A DNA stretch of 64,000 nt from Nitrosotalea devaniterrae. Lineage in GTDB: Archaea > Thermoproteota > Nitrososphaeria > Nitrososphaerales > Nitrosopumilaceae. The notes under the pieces were generated by a model, which was given only the letters and a program-made list of their open reading frames with translations, ran no database searches and was not told the DNA's origin. The stretch is from NCBI GenBank assembly GCA_900065925.1, contig LN890280.1:798451-862450 (forward strand), in the 5' to 3' direction. Made by a program: the position numbers and the translations under genes. Each line of letters begins with the position of its first letter. Positions within the stretch are counted from its first letter, which is position 1. Below, piece after piece: positions 27,072 through 36,206 of this stretch.

Positions 27072-27821
27072 ATGAATTTTGAAATGCTACCAGCCGCAGC
27101 AGGTTATGATAGAGCAATTACAGTCTTTTCTCCTGATGGCAGACTTTACCAAGTAGAATATGCTATAGAGACAGTAAGACGTGGTACTCTAGCAATTGGT
27201 ATCAAAAGCAAGGATGGAATCATACTTGCAGTAGAAGAAAAACCACGAAAATTACAAAATTCTGATATTACACAAAAAATATTCCAAGTAGACGATCACA
27301 TTGGAGTTGCAGCAGCAGGTTACATTCCAGATGCAAGATCTCAAGTAGACAATGCAAGATTCTTTTCACAAAGTAACCGAATGATATACGACGAGCCAAT
27401 CGAAGTAGAGGCAGTAGCAAAACACTTGGCAGACCAAGCACAACAATATACACAATATGCCGGTGTAAGACCATTTGGTGTTGCACTGATTATAGCAGGA
27501 ATTGACAAAAGTGGCAGTACCATATACCTGACTGACCCAAGTGGAACATACATCTCATATGATGCAGTTGCAATTGGTGCAGGCGCAGACCAAGTCACAG
27601 AATTCCTAGAAAAGAATTACAAAAAGGACATGTCAGTAGAAGATGCAGCAGCAATGGCAATCGAATCAATCTATCTTGTTAGCGAAGAAAAGGATGGCAC
27701 AAAACACATCAAGATGGCACAAATCCCAATTGCAACAAAGCAATTGACAAGAACAAGCGAGAAAGATATTGAACAATTTGCAGTCAAGGCAAAAGACAAT
27801 ATCGCCAAGAGACCAAAGTAG
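27072..27821 (+). CDS. psmA: Proteasome alpha subunit
   Basis: About 249 aa. The diagnostic alpha N-terminus GYDRAITVFSPDGRLYQVEYA gates the 20S core; then RRGTLAIGIKSKDGIILAVE and SDITQKIFQVDDHIGVAAAGY. The reading frame extends to 27042, but ATG 27072 (MNFEMLPAAAGYD) or ATG 27084 (MLPAAAGYD) fits family N-termini better; a TTAAATTA box lies at about 27051-27058. Followed by the SPOUT gene, a neighbourhood seen in many archaea. Confidence 0.95.
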   Translation: MNFEMLPAAAGYDRAITVFSPDGRLYQVEYAIETVRRGTLAIGIKSKDGIILAVEEKPRKLQNSDITQKIFQVDDHIGVAAAGYIPDARSQVDNARFFSQSNRMIYDEPIEVEAVAKHLADQAQQYTQYAGVRPFGVALIIAGIDKSGSTIYLTDPSGTYISYDAVAIGAGADQVTEFLEKNYKKDMSVEDAAAMAIESIYLVSEEKDGTKHIKMAQIPIATKQLTRTSEKDIEQFAVKAKDNIAKRPK

Positions 27822-27860
27822 CATCTCATATTTTATAGCGCTACAATATCAGGACATACA

Positions 27861-28676
27861 TTGAAAATTTCAATAGCTATTCCAGATTCATCGTTATCTG
27901 AAGAGCCAACTCCGCTTGACAAGGCAATGAAGATATCTCAGATTGCAAGGGCATGCTCAATATTTCGTGTAAATACAATTCACATTTACAAAGAATCAAG
28001 CGGATCAGACAGAGACAGATCGCTTCTTCGAAATCTTTTACGTTATCTTGAAACACCACAGTATCTGCGCAAAATACTTTATCCAATAAGTGACGAGTTT
28101 CAATTTGCAGGCAGCCTAAGCCCGCTCAAGATTCCATCACACGTACAGACATCCGATCCAAAAAAGATCAAGGCAGGTGATGTACGAGATGGAGTTGTGG
28201 TACAATACAAAGGAAAAAAGTTTGTAAATGTTGGCTTTGAACAACTAATTCCATTTTACAGCAAGGACGAAGACGGAAAAAGAATTTTGGTAAAATTCAA
28301 GGAAGGATATCCTGCTTTGGTTGTAAAACAAATAGAAAAAGAAGAGATCTCACAATATTGGGGATATGATGTCAAAGAAGTCTCAAATCTTGGAACATTT
28401 CTTGCCACTTGGGGCTTGCCAATCATACTTGCATCAAGAAAAGGCAAGCCAATTCACAAGACACAAAAATATTTTGACGAGATCGCACGCGAACACGTCC
28501 TAATTGTCTTTGGCTCCCCAAAAAAAGGAGTCTATGAGATCCTGGGAAAAAATATTGGAAACATTCCACGATCTAGCATATTGAATTTCTTTTCAGACCA
28601 GGCAACAGAAACAGTCCGACTAGAAGAGGCAATTCTTGGCACTTTGGCAGTTTTGAACACTTTGACTCGAAACTAG
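27861..28676 (+). CDS. SPOUT-superfamily RNA methyltransferase-like protein
   Basis: 271 aa, TTG start (MKISIAIPDSSLSEEPTPLD). Resembles the archaeal COG2106-type SPOUT proteins: N-terminal MKISQIARACSIFRVNTIHI, inserted OB/beta domain (GDVRDGVVVQYKGKKFVNVG), and a C-terminal knot region with HVLIVFGSPKKGVYEIL and IPRSSILNFFSDQATETVRLEEA. Probably modifies rRNA. Lies upstream of the rpl3 cluster, as such genes often do. Confidence 0.75.
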   Translation: MKISIAIPDSSLSEEPTPLDKAMKISQIARACSIFRVNTIHIYKESSGSDRDRSLLRNLLRYLETPQYLRKILYPISDEFQFAGSLSPLKIPSHVQTSDPKKIKAGDVRDGVVVQYKGKKFVNVGFEQLIPFYSKDEDGKRILVKFKEGYPALVVKQIEKEEISQYWGYDVKEVSNLGTFLATWGLPIILASRKGKPIHKTQKYFDEIAREHVLIVFGSPKKGVYEILGKNIGNIPRSSILNFFSDQATETVRLEEAILGTLAVLNTLTRN

Positions 28677-28709
28677 TTTTAATGTGGGATCTTTTGGGTG
28701 ACAAGATAA

Positions 28710-28829
28710 TTGGATAAAAAAGAACTAGACAAAAAGAAATTTTTACTTTTTGCAATGATTGCAGGTGTTGCAAGTATTATCATAGGTGGCATATTTGCAG
28801 TAACCAACCTAATGCATTTGTGGCACTAG
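28710..28829 (+). CDS. Tiny single-span membrane protein, 39 aa
   Basis: A short gene read by hand: TTG start, charged N-terminus DKKELDKKKF, one hydrophobic helix (FLLFAMIAGVASIIIGGIFA, about residues 11-30), ending VTNLMHLWH. Single-span topology suggests a tail-anchored or accessory subunit. Lies between the SPOUT gene and rpl3. Function unknown. Confidence 0.5.
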   Translation: MDKKELDKKKFLLFAMIAGVASIIIGGIFAVTNLMHLWH

Positions 28830-28904
28830 ATCTATTGAAAAATAAAAACTTGCTGTTCTCTAATTATAGACTTATAATGGGCTTTTCGACAATTTCGTTT
28901 AACA

Positions 28905-29903
28905 ATGGGTCATAGGAAGCATAGTCAGCCGAGGAGGGGAAGCCTTGCATATTTGCCAAGGGGTAGAGCGAAGAGCATGGAAGCCCGAATACGAACTTGG
29001 CCTGATGTAAAAACAGATCAACCAAAACTTCTCGGTTATGCCGGTTTCAAAGCTGCATGCATGAGAATTGCAAGCATTGACGATCGTGAAAAGACTCCAA
29101 ACTTTGGAAAACAGCTTGTCGGACTTGGCACAGTTGTAGTTACTCCACCAATGTCAATAATTGGAATCAGGGGTTACTCTAGGGATAGATACGGAATTGA
29201 TTCAACTTTTGATGTTTATGCTAAAGATTTACCAAAAGAACTTTCAAGACTTTTCAAAACAAAGCTAGATGAAAAAGCAATTGATAAAGCAGAAAAATCT
29301 CTTTCTTACATTGATGAACTTTTTGCAATTGCAGCAATTCTTCCACGCAAAGCAGGACTTGAACAAAAGAAACCATATGTGTTTGAAGTTGCAGTAAAAG
29401 GCGGAGATATTCCAAAACAATTTGCATTCTTAAAAGATCTTATGGGAAAAGAAGTAAAAATTGATCAAGTATTCCAAAAAGGTGTTGAAGTTGATGTTGC
29501 AGCAATTACAAAAGGAAAAGGTATCGAAGGTCCAATCACAAGATGGGGTGTCAAGAAGAAACAACACAAGTCAAGAAAAAGTGTCAGAGCTCTTGGTACA
29601 CTAGGTCCAATCAGTCCTGCAACAATCATGTACACTGTCCCAAGAGCAGGACAAAGAGGATTCCATCAAAGAACACAATACAACAGCAGAATAATGATAG
29701 TAAGCAATACTGCAAATGAAGAATTAAAAATTAATCCAGCAGGTGGTTACAAACACTTTGGTCTAGTTCAAGGCGATTACATTGTAATACGCGGTTCAAT
29801 TCCAGGAACTTATCGAAGACTAGTAAAACTTCGTGCTCCTGTCAGACCAAAATTGTCAAAGGTTACACAACCAAAAATACTAGAGGTAATGATTAACAAA
29901 TGA
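28905..29903 (+). CDS. rpl3: Ribosomal protein L3 (uL3)
   Basis: 332 aa, archaeal/eukaryotic length. N-terminus GHRKHSQPRRGSLAYLPRGR, the loop region PRAGQRGFHQRTQYNSRIM and C-terminal GGYKHFGLVQGDYIVIRGSI are typical of L3, a 23S-binding protein near the peptidyl-transferase centre. First gene of the ribosomal cluster; its stop overlaps the rpl4 start by 4 nt. Confidence 0.97.
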   Translation: MGHRKHSQPRRGSLAYLPRGRAKSMEARIRTWPDVKTDQPKLLGYAGFKAACMRIASIDDREKTPNFGKQLVGLGTVVVTPPMSIIGIRGYSRDRYGIDSTFDVYAKDLPKELSRLFKTKLDEKAIDKAEKSLSYIDELFAIAAILPRKAGLEQKKPYVFEVAVKGGDIPKQFAFLKDLMGKEVKIDQVFQKGVEVDVAAITKGKGIEGPITRWGVKKKQHKSRKSVRALGTLGPISPATIMYTVPRAGQRGFHQRTQYNSRIMIVSNTANEELKINPAGGYKHFGLVQGDYIVIRGSIPGTYRRLVKLRAPVRPKLSKVTQPKILEVMINK

Positions 29904-30715
29904 AAGTTCCAGTCTTTACAACAACGGGTACAAGCGATGGCGATATTGAATTGCCTCTAGTATTTTCAACTCCTGTTAGAAATGAATTAATCCACAAGGC
30001 ATACATCCACTTGGAATCTCACGCTTTCCAAAGACAGGGTAGATATCCAAACGCAGGTATGGACGTAGTTGCAGAATCAAACAGCCCTCCAACAGGTCAT
30101 CACCAAGCAAGAGTTGCAAGAATGGCAGGTGGTGGAGGTGGAAGACAAGGCCAGGCCGGTGGAGTTGCAATGACACGTAAAGGTAGACAGGCACATCCTC
30201 CAACATCCGAGCGAGTCATACACAAAATGCTAAACAAGAAAGAAAACCGTCTTGCTTTATGTTCTGCATTGGCAGCAACAACATCATCTACATTGGTAAA
30301 ACTTAGAGGCCATAAAGTAGACAAGATTGCATCATTTCCAGTTGTAGTATCAGATCAGATTGAATCAATACACAAATCAAAAGAATTGGCTAAAGTTTTC
30401 GACTCGTTGAATTTATCACAAGACATTGAAAGACTACGAAGCAGACTAAAGGGTCGCTCTGGAAAACCTCTCCTCAGAGGCAGAATGACAAAGGTCGGAA
30501 AAAGTATCTTGCTTGTAGTAAAAGATTCCAAGAATTTGTCCAAGGCAGCTCATTCCCTTTTAGGAGTGGATGTGGTTGATGCAAAAAACCTCAGCGTTTT
30601 AGACTTGGCTCCAGGTGCAATGCCAATAAGATTAACAGTATTTACAAAAGGTGCAATCGAAGAGATTTCAAAAATAAAATCTCCACACCTTGAAATCATG
30701 GTGACTACAAAATGA
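29900..30715 (+). CDS. rpl4: Ribosomal protein L4 (uL4)
   Basis: 271 aa. Contains the extended exit-tunnel loop RMAGGGGGRQGQAGGVAMTR and RKGRQAHPPTSERVIHKMLN. The archaeal form carries a C-terminal domain GVDVVDAKNLSVLDLAPGAM. Overlaps both neighbours by 4 nt. Confidence 0.96.
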   Translation: MKVPVFTTTGTSDGDIELPLVFSTPVRNELIHKAYIHLESHAFQRQGRYPNAGMDVVAESNSPPTGHHQARVARMAGGGGGRQGQAGGVAMTRKGRQAHPPTSERVIHKMLNKKENRLALCSALAATTSSTLVKLRGHKVDKIASFPVVVSDQIESIHKSKELAKVFDSLNLSQDIERLRSRLKGRSGKPLLRGRMTKVGKSILLVVKDSKNLSKAAHSLLGVDVVDAKNLSVLDLAPGAMPIRLTVFTKGAIEEISKIKSPHLEIMVTTK

Positions 30716-30978
30716 ATATTGAAGAAGCAAGCCACATAATACTAAAGCCGTACATTACTGAAAAGACATTTGCACTAGTTGAAAACCAAAGTAGAATCTG
30801 CTTTTTGGTAAGAGAAGAAGCAACCAAGCCAAAGATTATGGAAGCAATAAAACTTCTCTACAAAGAAGATCCAATAGGACTTAACATATGCAGAACCGTA
30901 TACGGAAAGAAAGCGTTTGTAAAATTCCAGACAGTTGAAAAGGCAAGAGACTTGGCTACAAAGATAGGAATGCTATAA
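30712..30978 (+). CDS. rpl23: Ribosomal protein L23 (uL23)
   Basis: 88 aa: IILKPYITEKTFALVENQSR and VYGKKAFVKFQTVEKARDLA are L23 motifs. It forms the nascent-chain exit/SRP docking site. In most archaea rpl2 follows; here only about 41 nt separate it from rps19. Confidence 0.95.
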   Translation: MNIEEASHIILKPYITEKTFALVENQSRICFLVREEATKPKIMEAIKLLYKEDPIGLNICRTVYGKKAFVKFQTVEKARDLATKIGML

Positions 30979-31019
30979 TATGGTCAAACTTGAATCAACT
31001 AAAGTAATGGTGAGCATAA

Positions 31020-31415
31020 ATGGTTAAAGAGTACAAGTATAGAGGACTGGCACTAGAAGAAATGCAAGGTCTTTCATTAGAAAAACTCTTTGAACTCTTG
31101 CCATCCAGAGCACGACGATCACTTACAAGGGGAATTACAGACGGTAAAAGAAAACTTTTAGAAGAAGTCAAATCTGCCAAGGCCGGAAAAACAAGCGGAC
31201 AAATCAAGACTCACCTAAGAGATGTCATAATTTTGCCTTACTTTGTAGGATTGACAATTCATGTTTATTCAGGAAAAGAATTCTTGCCAGTTACAATCAG
31301 ACAGGAAATGGTTGGACACTATCTCGGAGAATTTGTGCGAACCAACAAGAGAGTTATTCACGGTGCACCTGGTGTAGGAGCATCAAGGTCTAGCTTGTAC
31401 GTACCATTAAAGTGA
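31020..31415 (+). CDS. rps19: Ribosomal protein S19 (uS19)
   Basis: 131 aa, archaeal length with an N-terminal extension. Conserved THLRDVIILPYFVGLTIHVY and GHYLGEFVRTNKRVIHGAPG (decoding-head region). Follows rpl23 directly with no rpl2 between; its stop overlaps the alternative GTG of rpl22. Confidence 0.96.
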   Translation: MVKEYKYRGLALEEMQGLSLEKLFELLPSRARRSLTRGITDGKRKLLEEVKSAKAGKTSGQIKTHLRDVIILPYFVGLTIHVYSGKEFLPVTIRQEMVGHYLGEFVRTNKRVIHGAPGVGASRSSLYVPLK

Positions 31416-31420
31416 TATCT

Positions 31421-31876
31421 ATGCATTTTAGCTACGCTTTCCAAAATTATGATAAGACAAGACACGTCAGAGCTGCATTACGAGAAAAGACAATATCACA
31501 CAAGCACGCAAGAGAAATTGCACATGCAATAAAGGGTAAGTCTATTGAATCTGCAAGAAGTTATTTACAATCTGTCACTAATTTAGAACGCGCAGTTCCA
31601 TTCAAAAGATACAACAATGAAGTAGGCCACAAGTCAGACACTGGTGTAATGGCCGGAAGATATCCAGAAAAAGCAGCATCTGAATTTCTCAGATTGCTTG
31701 ATAATTTAGAATCAAACGCAGAATATCGCGGAATGGATCTTGACAGATTAAAAATAGTTAATGCAACAGTACACAAGGGAAGAAAACTCGAACGATTCAC
31801 ACCACGTGCAATGGGACGAGCATCACCTAAAGTGGATATTCTTACACATGTAGAGCTAGTAGCTCAGGAACTATAG
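31421..31876 (+). CDS. rpl22: Ribosomal protein L22 (uL22)
   Basis: 151 aa from ATG 31421 ([12 protein letters not shown]); GTG 31412, overlapping the S19 stop as GTGA, is the other candidate. Typical regions: [38 protein letters not shown] and the tunnel-loop ARGRxx-like stretch [12 protein letters not shown]. Confidence 0.95.
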   Translation: MHFSYAFQNYDKTRHVRAALREKTISHKHAREIAHAIKGKSIESARSYLQSVTNLERAVPFKRYNNEVGHKSDTGVMAGRYPEKAASEFLRLLDNLESNAEYRGMDLDRLKIVNATVHKGRKLERFTPRAMGRASPKVDILTHVELVAQEL

Positions 31877-31878
31877 TC

Positions 31879-32640
31879 ATGTCTTCAGTAAAGAACGTAA
31901 TCAATGATAGTTACAAATTGATGCTCTTGAAAGATTATCTAAGAGAAGCAATCAAAGAAGCAGGTTTTTCAGAAGTTGATATTCAAAAAACTCCAACCGG
32001 AACCAGAGTAGGATTACATGTCACAAGACCTGGAATCGTAATTGGAAGAAAAGGAAGTGGAATCCGAGATCTTACCAAAGTTCTTGAAACAGACTTTGGA
32101 CTAAAGAATCCGCAAATCTCAGTAATTGAAATCACAAAACCAGAACTTGAACCAAGTGTAATGTGCAACAGAATGTCACAACACTTGGCAAGAGGTACAG
32201 CATTCAGACGTGCAGTCATGTGGACCATGCAGACAATCATGGAAGCAGGTGCAATGGGTGTACAAATTACAACTTCAGGTAAACTCAGAGGTGACCGTTC
32301 TAGTTTTGAAAAGCACAGCAAAGGTGTACTTCCAAGAGCAGGACACCAAGCAACCGTTATAGTTTCAGAAGATATCGTACACGTCCAGACAAAAATGGGT
32401 CTTATCGGAGTTCGAATCAGAATTGCAAGAAAAGAGCGATTCATACCAGAATTTGAATTAAAGGTAGTAAAGAAAGATGCAAAACCAAAGGTTGAGGAAA
32501 TTCCACAAGAGATAGAAATTGTAGAAGAAGCACAAATTGACCCAACCAAGCCACGCACTGAAAGTGAAGTAATTGAATTGGAAGAAAAATTGATTGAAAC
32601 TGTAGAAACATTCGAAGAAGTAGAAGAGGAGCTCAAGTAA
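31879..32640 (+). CDS. rps3: Ribosomal protein S3 (uS3)
   Basis: 253 aa. KH domain with [17 protein letters not shown], then the C-terminal domain [20 protein letters not shown]. The last 45 or so residues form an acidic Glu-rich tail ([14 protein letters not shown]...EEVEEELK), longer than the core fold needs. The stop codon shares one nucleotide with the rpl29 start. Confidence 0.96.
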   Translation: MSSVKNVINDSYKLMLLKDYLREAIKEAGFSEVDIQKTPTGTRVGLHVTRPGIVIGRKGSGIRDLTKVLETDFGLKNPQISVIEITKPELEPSVMCNRMSQHLARGTAFRRAVMWTMQTIMEAGAMGVQITTSGKLRGDRSSFEKHSKGVLPRAGHQATVIVSEDIVHVQTKMGLIGVRIRIARKERFIPEFELKVVKKDAKPKVEEIPQEIEIVEEAQIDPTKPRTESEVIELEEKLIETVETFEEVEEELK

Positions 32641-32843
32641 TGGCCCGCATAAAGATGAAAACAGTTCGAGAATTCAATGAAACTGATCTCAAAGACAGAC
32701 TTGGACAATTGCGTTCTGAATTGACAAAATTAAAGATTGAAGCATCAAAAGGAACTCTAAGAAAAGACAGTGGAAAAGTAAAGCCTCTTCGAAGAGATAT
32801 CGCAAGAGTATTAACTAGACTAAATGAGATGAAAACCAAATGA
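32640..32843 (+). CDS. rpl29: Ribosomal protein L29 (uL29)
   Basis: 67 aa, helical hairpin: LKDRLGQLRSELTKLKIEAS and PLRRDIARVLTRLNEMKTK. Overlaps rps3 by 1 nt and the RNase P gene by 4 nt. Confidence 0.94.
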   Translation: MARIKMKTVREFNETDLKDRLGQLRSELTKLKIEASKGTLRKDSGKVKPLRRDIARVLTRLNEMKTK

Positions 32844-33106
32844 TTACAATTGAAAATATTACACGTCATGAGTTAATTGGACTTGAAACATCTATTGTAC
32901 AATCTAGCAATTTACAGGTAATTGGTTTGAGCGGAAAAATAATTGATGAAACAAAATCCATGTTTTCAATTCAAACCAGCACTGGTGTAAAACTAATGCC
33001 AAAATCAAATTCCACTTGGCAATTTACTATCAATGGTGCAACTGCTATTGTAGATGGAAAAACAATTGCAAAAAGATCTTATGAAAGAATGGGAGTAAAA
33101 GCATGA
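32840..33106 (+). CDS. rnp1: RNase P protein component 1 (Rpp29/Pop4)
   Basis: 88 aa, Sm-like barrel of archaeal RNase P subunit p29: HELIGLETSIVQSSNLQVIG, SGKIIDETKSMFSIQTSTG and the conserved C-terminal IAKRSYERMGVK. It processes tRNA 5' leaders with the RNase P RNA. Its location between rpl29 and rps17 is the standard archaeal context. Confidence 0.93.
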   Translation: MITIENITRHELIGLETSIVQSSNLQVIGLSGKIIDETKSMFSIQTSTGVKLMPKSNSTWQFTINGATAIVDGKTIAKRSYERMGVKA

Positions 33107-33426
33107 CCAAAAATATCGGACTTTCAGTCAAGGCACCAAAGACAGAGTGTGATGATGACTTGTGTCCATTCCACGGTATTCTAAGTATCAGGGGTAAACT
33201 TGTTCAAGGCAAAGTAGTCAGTGCAAAAGCACCAAAGACAGTTGTGGTACAACAAGAATTTCCAAGATTAGATATCAAATACAAGAGATATGCACGTAGC
33301 CAAAGCAAGTTGCACGCACACAGACCTCAGTGTATTGATGTAAAAGAAGGCGATGTTGTTCTTACTGCTGAATGCAGACCACTCTCAAAGAGTGTATCTT
33401 TTGTTGTAGTTGAGGTAGTATCCTAA
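33103..33426 (+). CDS. rps17: Ribosomal protein S17 (uS17)
   Basis: 107 aa OB-fold protein: CDDDLCPFHGILSIRGKLVQG, VVQQEFPRLDIKYKRYARSQ and CIDVKEGDVVLTAECRPLSK match archaeal S17. Overlaps its neighbours by 4 nt and 1 nt. Confidence 0.95.
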   Translation: MTKNIGLSVKAPKTECDDDLCPFHGILSIRGKLVQGKVVSAKAPKTVVVQQEFPRLDIKYKRYARSQSKLHAHRPQCIDVKEGDVVLTAECRPLSKSVSFVVVEVVS

Positions 33427-33863
33427 TGGGCGCAACAAAAAGTCGTGCAGTATCTGCAAAAGGAGTTCAAGAATTCCGTCCATATGTTACAAGAGCACTT
33501 CCATTGGGAGCTCAAGTAGTATGTGCAGATAATACTGGTGCAAAGATTTTAGAAATTGTGATGGTTCAAAAAACAAAGACTAGAGTTGCTCGTTATCCAG
33601 CGGCAGCAGTTGGAGACTTTTGCAACGTTGTAGTAAAAAAGGGGCCTGGTGAACTAAGAGGACAGATATTTGGTGCAGTTATTGTTAGACAAAAATATGC
33701 CGTAAGAAGATTAAGCGGAGTACGAGTAACATTTGAAGATAATGCAGCTGTTCTTGTAACACCTGAAGGTGAAATCAAGGGTACTGAAATCAAGGGACCA
33801 GTAGCAGTAGAGGCAGCAGAAAAATATCCAAGAATTGCAAACTTGGCATCGATGGTGGTATAA
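33426..33863 (+). CDS. rpl14: Ribosomal protein L14 (uL14)
   Basis: 145 aa. Five-stranded barrel signature VVCADNTGAKILEIVMVQ, then VGDFCNVVVKKGPGELRGQI and VIVRQKYAVRRLSGVRVTFE. The N-terminal extension of about 20 residues is usual in archaea. Confidence 0.96.
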   Translation: MGATKSRAVSAKGVQEFRPYVTRALPLGAQVVCADNTGAKILEIVMVQKTKTRVARYPAAAVGDFCNVVVKKGPGELRGQIFGAVIVRQKYAVRRLSGVRVTFEDNAAVLVTPEGEIKGTEIKGPVAVEAAEKYPRIANLASMVV

Positions 33864-33866
33864 AAA

Positions 33867-34385
33867 ATGAAACCGACAACAATCCGAAAAAGAATGCTTT
33901 ACACTGCTTCAGCACACCTACTTAGCAAACAATTAGGTTCACATCTTGCTAAAGATCTTAAAGAAAAATATCATTGCAAAAGCTTGCGTGTTGTAGAAGG
34001 CGACAGCGTCAAGGTATTGCGAGGCGAGTTCAAGGGAATTGAGGGTAAAGTTACCAAAGTATCTACTGAAAAAAGAGGAATTGCCATAGAAGGTATCAAG
34101 CGTGAAAAACTCAAAGGCGGAAATGTTGACATTTACATTCATCCATCAAACGTAATCATCACTTCATTGAATCTTGAAGACAAGTGGAGACAAAACAGAC
34201 TAGAAGGACAAAGACCAAAGCCTGCAAAAAGTGCTCCAGCTGAAACTAAAGAAGCAAAACCAAAAGAGGTAAAACCAAAAGAACAAAAAGAGGTTAGCAA
34301 GGAAAAACCAAAGGAAGCAAAAAAGGAAGTAAAAGTAGATGATAAAAAAGACAAATCTAAAACTGAAAAAAAGGGGACTAAGTAA
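33867..34385 (+). CDS. rpl24: Ribosomal protein L24 (uL24) with Lys/Glu-rich tail
   Basis: 172 aa. The core has the KOW motif region VVEGDSVKVLRGEFKGIEGK and YIHPSNVIITSLNLEDKWRQ. A C-terminal tail of about 55 residues (PAETKEAKPKEVKPKEQK...KDKSKTEKKGTK) is low-complexity and longer than usual archaeal L24. The tail may contact rRNA or be disordered. Confidence 0.94.
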   Translation: MKPTTIRKRMLYTASAHLLSKQLGSHLAKDLKEKYHCKSLRVVEGDSVKVLRGEFKGIEGKVTKVSTEKRGIAIEGIKREKLKGGNVDIYIHPSNVIITSLNLEDKWRQNRLEGQRPKPAKSAPAETKEAKPKEVKPKEQKEVSKEKPKEAKKEVKVDDKKDKSKTEKKGTK

Positions 34386-35101
34386 TGGTTAGCATTTCTG
34401 GCAGTAAAAAACTAAAAAGACAAATGGCTCCACTTTTCTGGGGAATTACTAGAAAAGACAAGAGGTTTGTAGTTACAGTCAAGCCGGGTGGTCATAAAAA
34501 AGATGTATCAATCCCAACTGCAGTATTTATCAGAGACACACTAAAACTTGCAACTTCACTTAGAGAAGCAAAATCTGTAATCTATGGTGGTAAAGTCAAA
34601 GTAGATGGTGTTGTAAGAAACTCACTTCATCATGGAATTGGTTTAATGGATGTAGTAGAACTAGATGGAGTTCCAGACATTTACAGACTTGTTCCAAAAG
34701 ATTTGACTGTGTTAAAACCAATCAAGATTAATTCTTCTGAAAAATCAAAGAAATTACTCAAAGTAACCAAAAAAGTAACAATCGCAGGCAAGAAAACTCA
34801 ACTTGGATTCCATGATGGAAGAACACTAATTTCTGACACCAAGGTAAGTGTAGGAGATACATGTGTAGTTGAAGTGCCTGGAACAAAAATTCTAGATGTT
34901 ATACCTCTTGAAAAAGGAGTACAAGTTATGATCACAAGTGGAGTAAACGCAGGACGTATGGGTAAACTCATAGAACTAAAATCAGGAACATTCATCTTGC
35001 CAAAAAGAGCAGATGTTGACTTGGGCGAAAGACAAATTGAAATTCCAGCAAATCTGGTAATGGCAGTAGGAAAAGACAAACCTGTCATACAAATTCAGTG
35101 A
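34385..35101 (+). CDS. rps4e: Ribosomal protein S4e (eS4)
   Basis: 238 aa, archaeal/eukaryotic-specific. S4-like domain LREAKSVIYGGKVKVDGVVR plus a KOW segment GVQVMITSGVNAGRMGKLIE. N-terminus SGSKKLKRQMAPLFWGITRK is typical. Its TGA overlaps an upstream GTG of rpl5. Confidence 0.95.
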   Translation: MVSISGSKKLKRQMAPLFWGITRKDKRFVVTVKPGGHKKDVSIPTAVFIRDTLKLATSLREAKSVIYGGKVKVDGVVRNSLHHGIGLMDVVELDGVPDIYRLVPKDLTVLKPIKINSSEKSKKLLKVTKKVTIAGKKTQLGFHDGRTLISDTKVSVGDTCVVEVPGTKILDVIPLEKGVQVMITSGVNAGRMGKLIELKSGTFILPKRADVDLGERQIEIPANLVMAVGKDKPVIQIQ

Positions 35102-35106
35102 TAGAT

Positions 35107-35628
35107 ATGGCACAACAAACAGAATCTCCAATGAAGAAAATTTCCGTTGCCAAAGTAGTTTTGAACATGGGTGTAGGTAAATCTGGTGAACCAATTGAAA
35201 AAGCAAAACGTGCACTAAAGCACATTTCAGGTCAACAACCATCTCCAAGATATGCAAAAGCCACTCAACGTGACTGGGGAGTACACAAGGGAGAACCAAT
35301 CGGTGTTGCAGTTACACTAAGAAATGAACCAGCGATTGCACTAATCAAAAGATTGTTTGCAGCAAAGGGTAATCAAATGAAAGGATCATCATTTGACAAC
35401 TTTGGTAATCTTTCATTTGGTATCAAAGAACACATCGATATTCCTGGAGTAAAATACGATCCACAAGATGGAATCTTGGGTCTTGATATTTCCATTTCAC
35501 TTACAAGACCAGGTTTTAACATCAGATTGAGAAGCAAGCACAAAGCAAGTGTTGGTAAAACTCATATCATTACTTCAGAAGAAGCAAAAGCATTTCTAAC
35601 CCGTGAGTTTGGGATTCAGGTAGTATAA
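35107..35628 (+). CDS. rpl5: Ribosomal protein L5 (uL5)
   Basis: 173 aa from ATG 35107 ([17 protein letters not shown]); GTG 35098 overlapping the S4e stop is the alternative. Conserved [40 protein letters not shown] and [18 protein letters not shown]. It binds 5S rRNA. Confidence 0.95.
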   Translation: MAQQTESPMKKISVAKVVLNMGVGKSGEPIEKAKRALKHISGQQPSPRYAKATQRDWGVHKGEPIGVAVTLRNEPAIALIKRLFAAKGNQMKGSSFDNFGNLSFGIKEHIDIPGVKYDPQDGILGLDISISLTRPGFNIRLRSKHKASVGKTHIITSEEAKAFLTREFGIQVV

Positions 35629-35629
35629 C

Positions 35630-35806
35630 ATGAAAAATCGTGATTACAAGGTAACAGGAAGAACAGTCCATAAATTTGGAAAAGGTTCTCGATGGTGTAA
35701 AAGATGCGGTGACTATAATGCAGTAATTCAAAAATATGATCTAGATTTATGCAGACGATGTTTCAGAGAAGTTGCAGACTCGTTAGGGTTTAGGAAGTTC
35801 AAGTGA
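35630..35806 (+). CDS. rps14: Ribosomal protein S14 (uS14), zinc form
   Basis: A 58-aa gene read by hand: starts [20 protein letters not shown], contains [20 protein letters not shown] then [18 protein letters not shown]. Two CxxC pairs (Cys23/26 and Cys41/44) make the zinc site. Lies 1 nt after the rpl5 stop and 7 nt before rps8. Confidence 0.94.
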   Translation: MKNRDYKVTGRTVHKFGKGSRWCKRCGDYNAVIQKYDLDLCRRCFREVADSLGFRKFK

Positions 35807-35813
35807 GATAGAT

Positions 35814-36206
35814 ATGCCAGCAACTAATATTCTAGCAAACATGTTTGTAACACTATACAACACAGAGGCAAGAAGAAAAGGAGAATGTGTCGTACTGCCT
35901 ACCTCAAAACTTGCAACTGATGTACTCAAGACACTACAAAATCACAATTACATCGGTGAGTTTGAACACGTAGATGACAAAAAGGGCGGCAAGTTCAGGA
36001 TTCAGCTATTGGCAAAAATCACAAAATGTGGCGCAATTACACCTAGATTCAAGGTAAAAAAAGACGGTTATGCTAAATGGGAGCAACAATATCTACCGTC
36101 ATACTCACGTGGTATGTTGATTGTAACTACAAATCAAGGAGTAATGTCGCATCATGAAGCAATTAAGAGTGGCTTGGGAGGGCTATTGATAGGATTTGTC
36201 TACTAA
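35814..36206 (+). CDS. rps8: Ribosomal protein S8 (uS8)
   Basis: 130 aa: NILANMFVTLYNTEARRKGE and the C-terminal signature SRGMLIVTTNQGVMSHHEAI ... GGLLIGFVY are characteristic of archaeal S8, a 16S central-domain binder. Overlaps the TTG start of rpl6 by 11 nt. Confidence 0.95.
   Translation: MPATNILANMFVTLYNTEARRKGECVVLPTSKLATDVLKTLQNHNYIGEFEHVDDKKGGKFRIQLLAKITKCGAITPRFKVKKDGYAKWEQQYLPSYSRGMLIVTTNQGVMSHHEAIKSGLGGLLIGFVY

Noticed and set aside
30980-31027. 15-codon frame between rpl23 and rps19, considered as a remnant of rpl2
   Set aside because: The residues (MVKLESTKVMVSING) do not resemble any part of L2 and it overlaps the S19 start.
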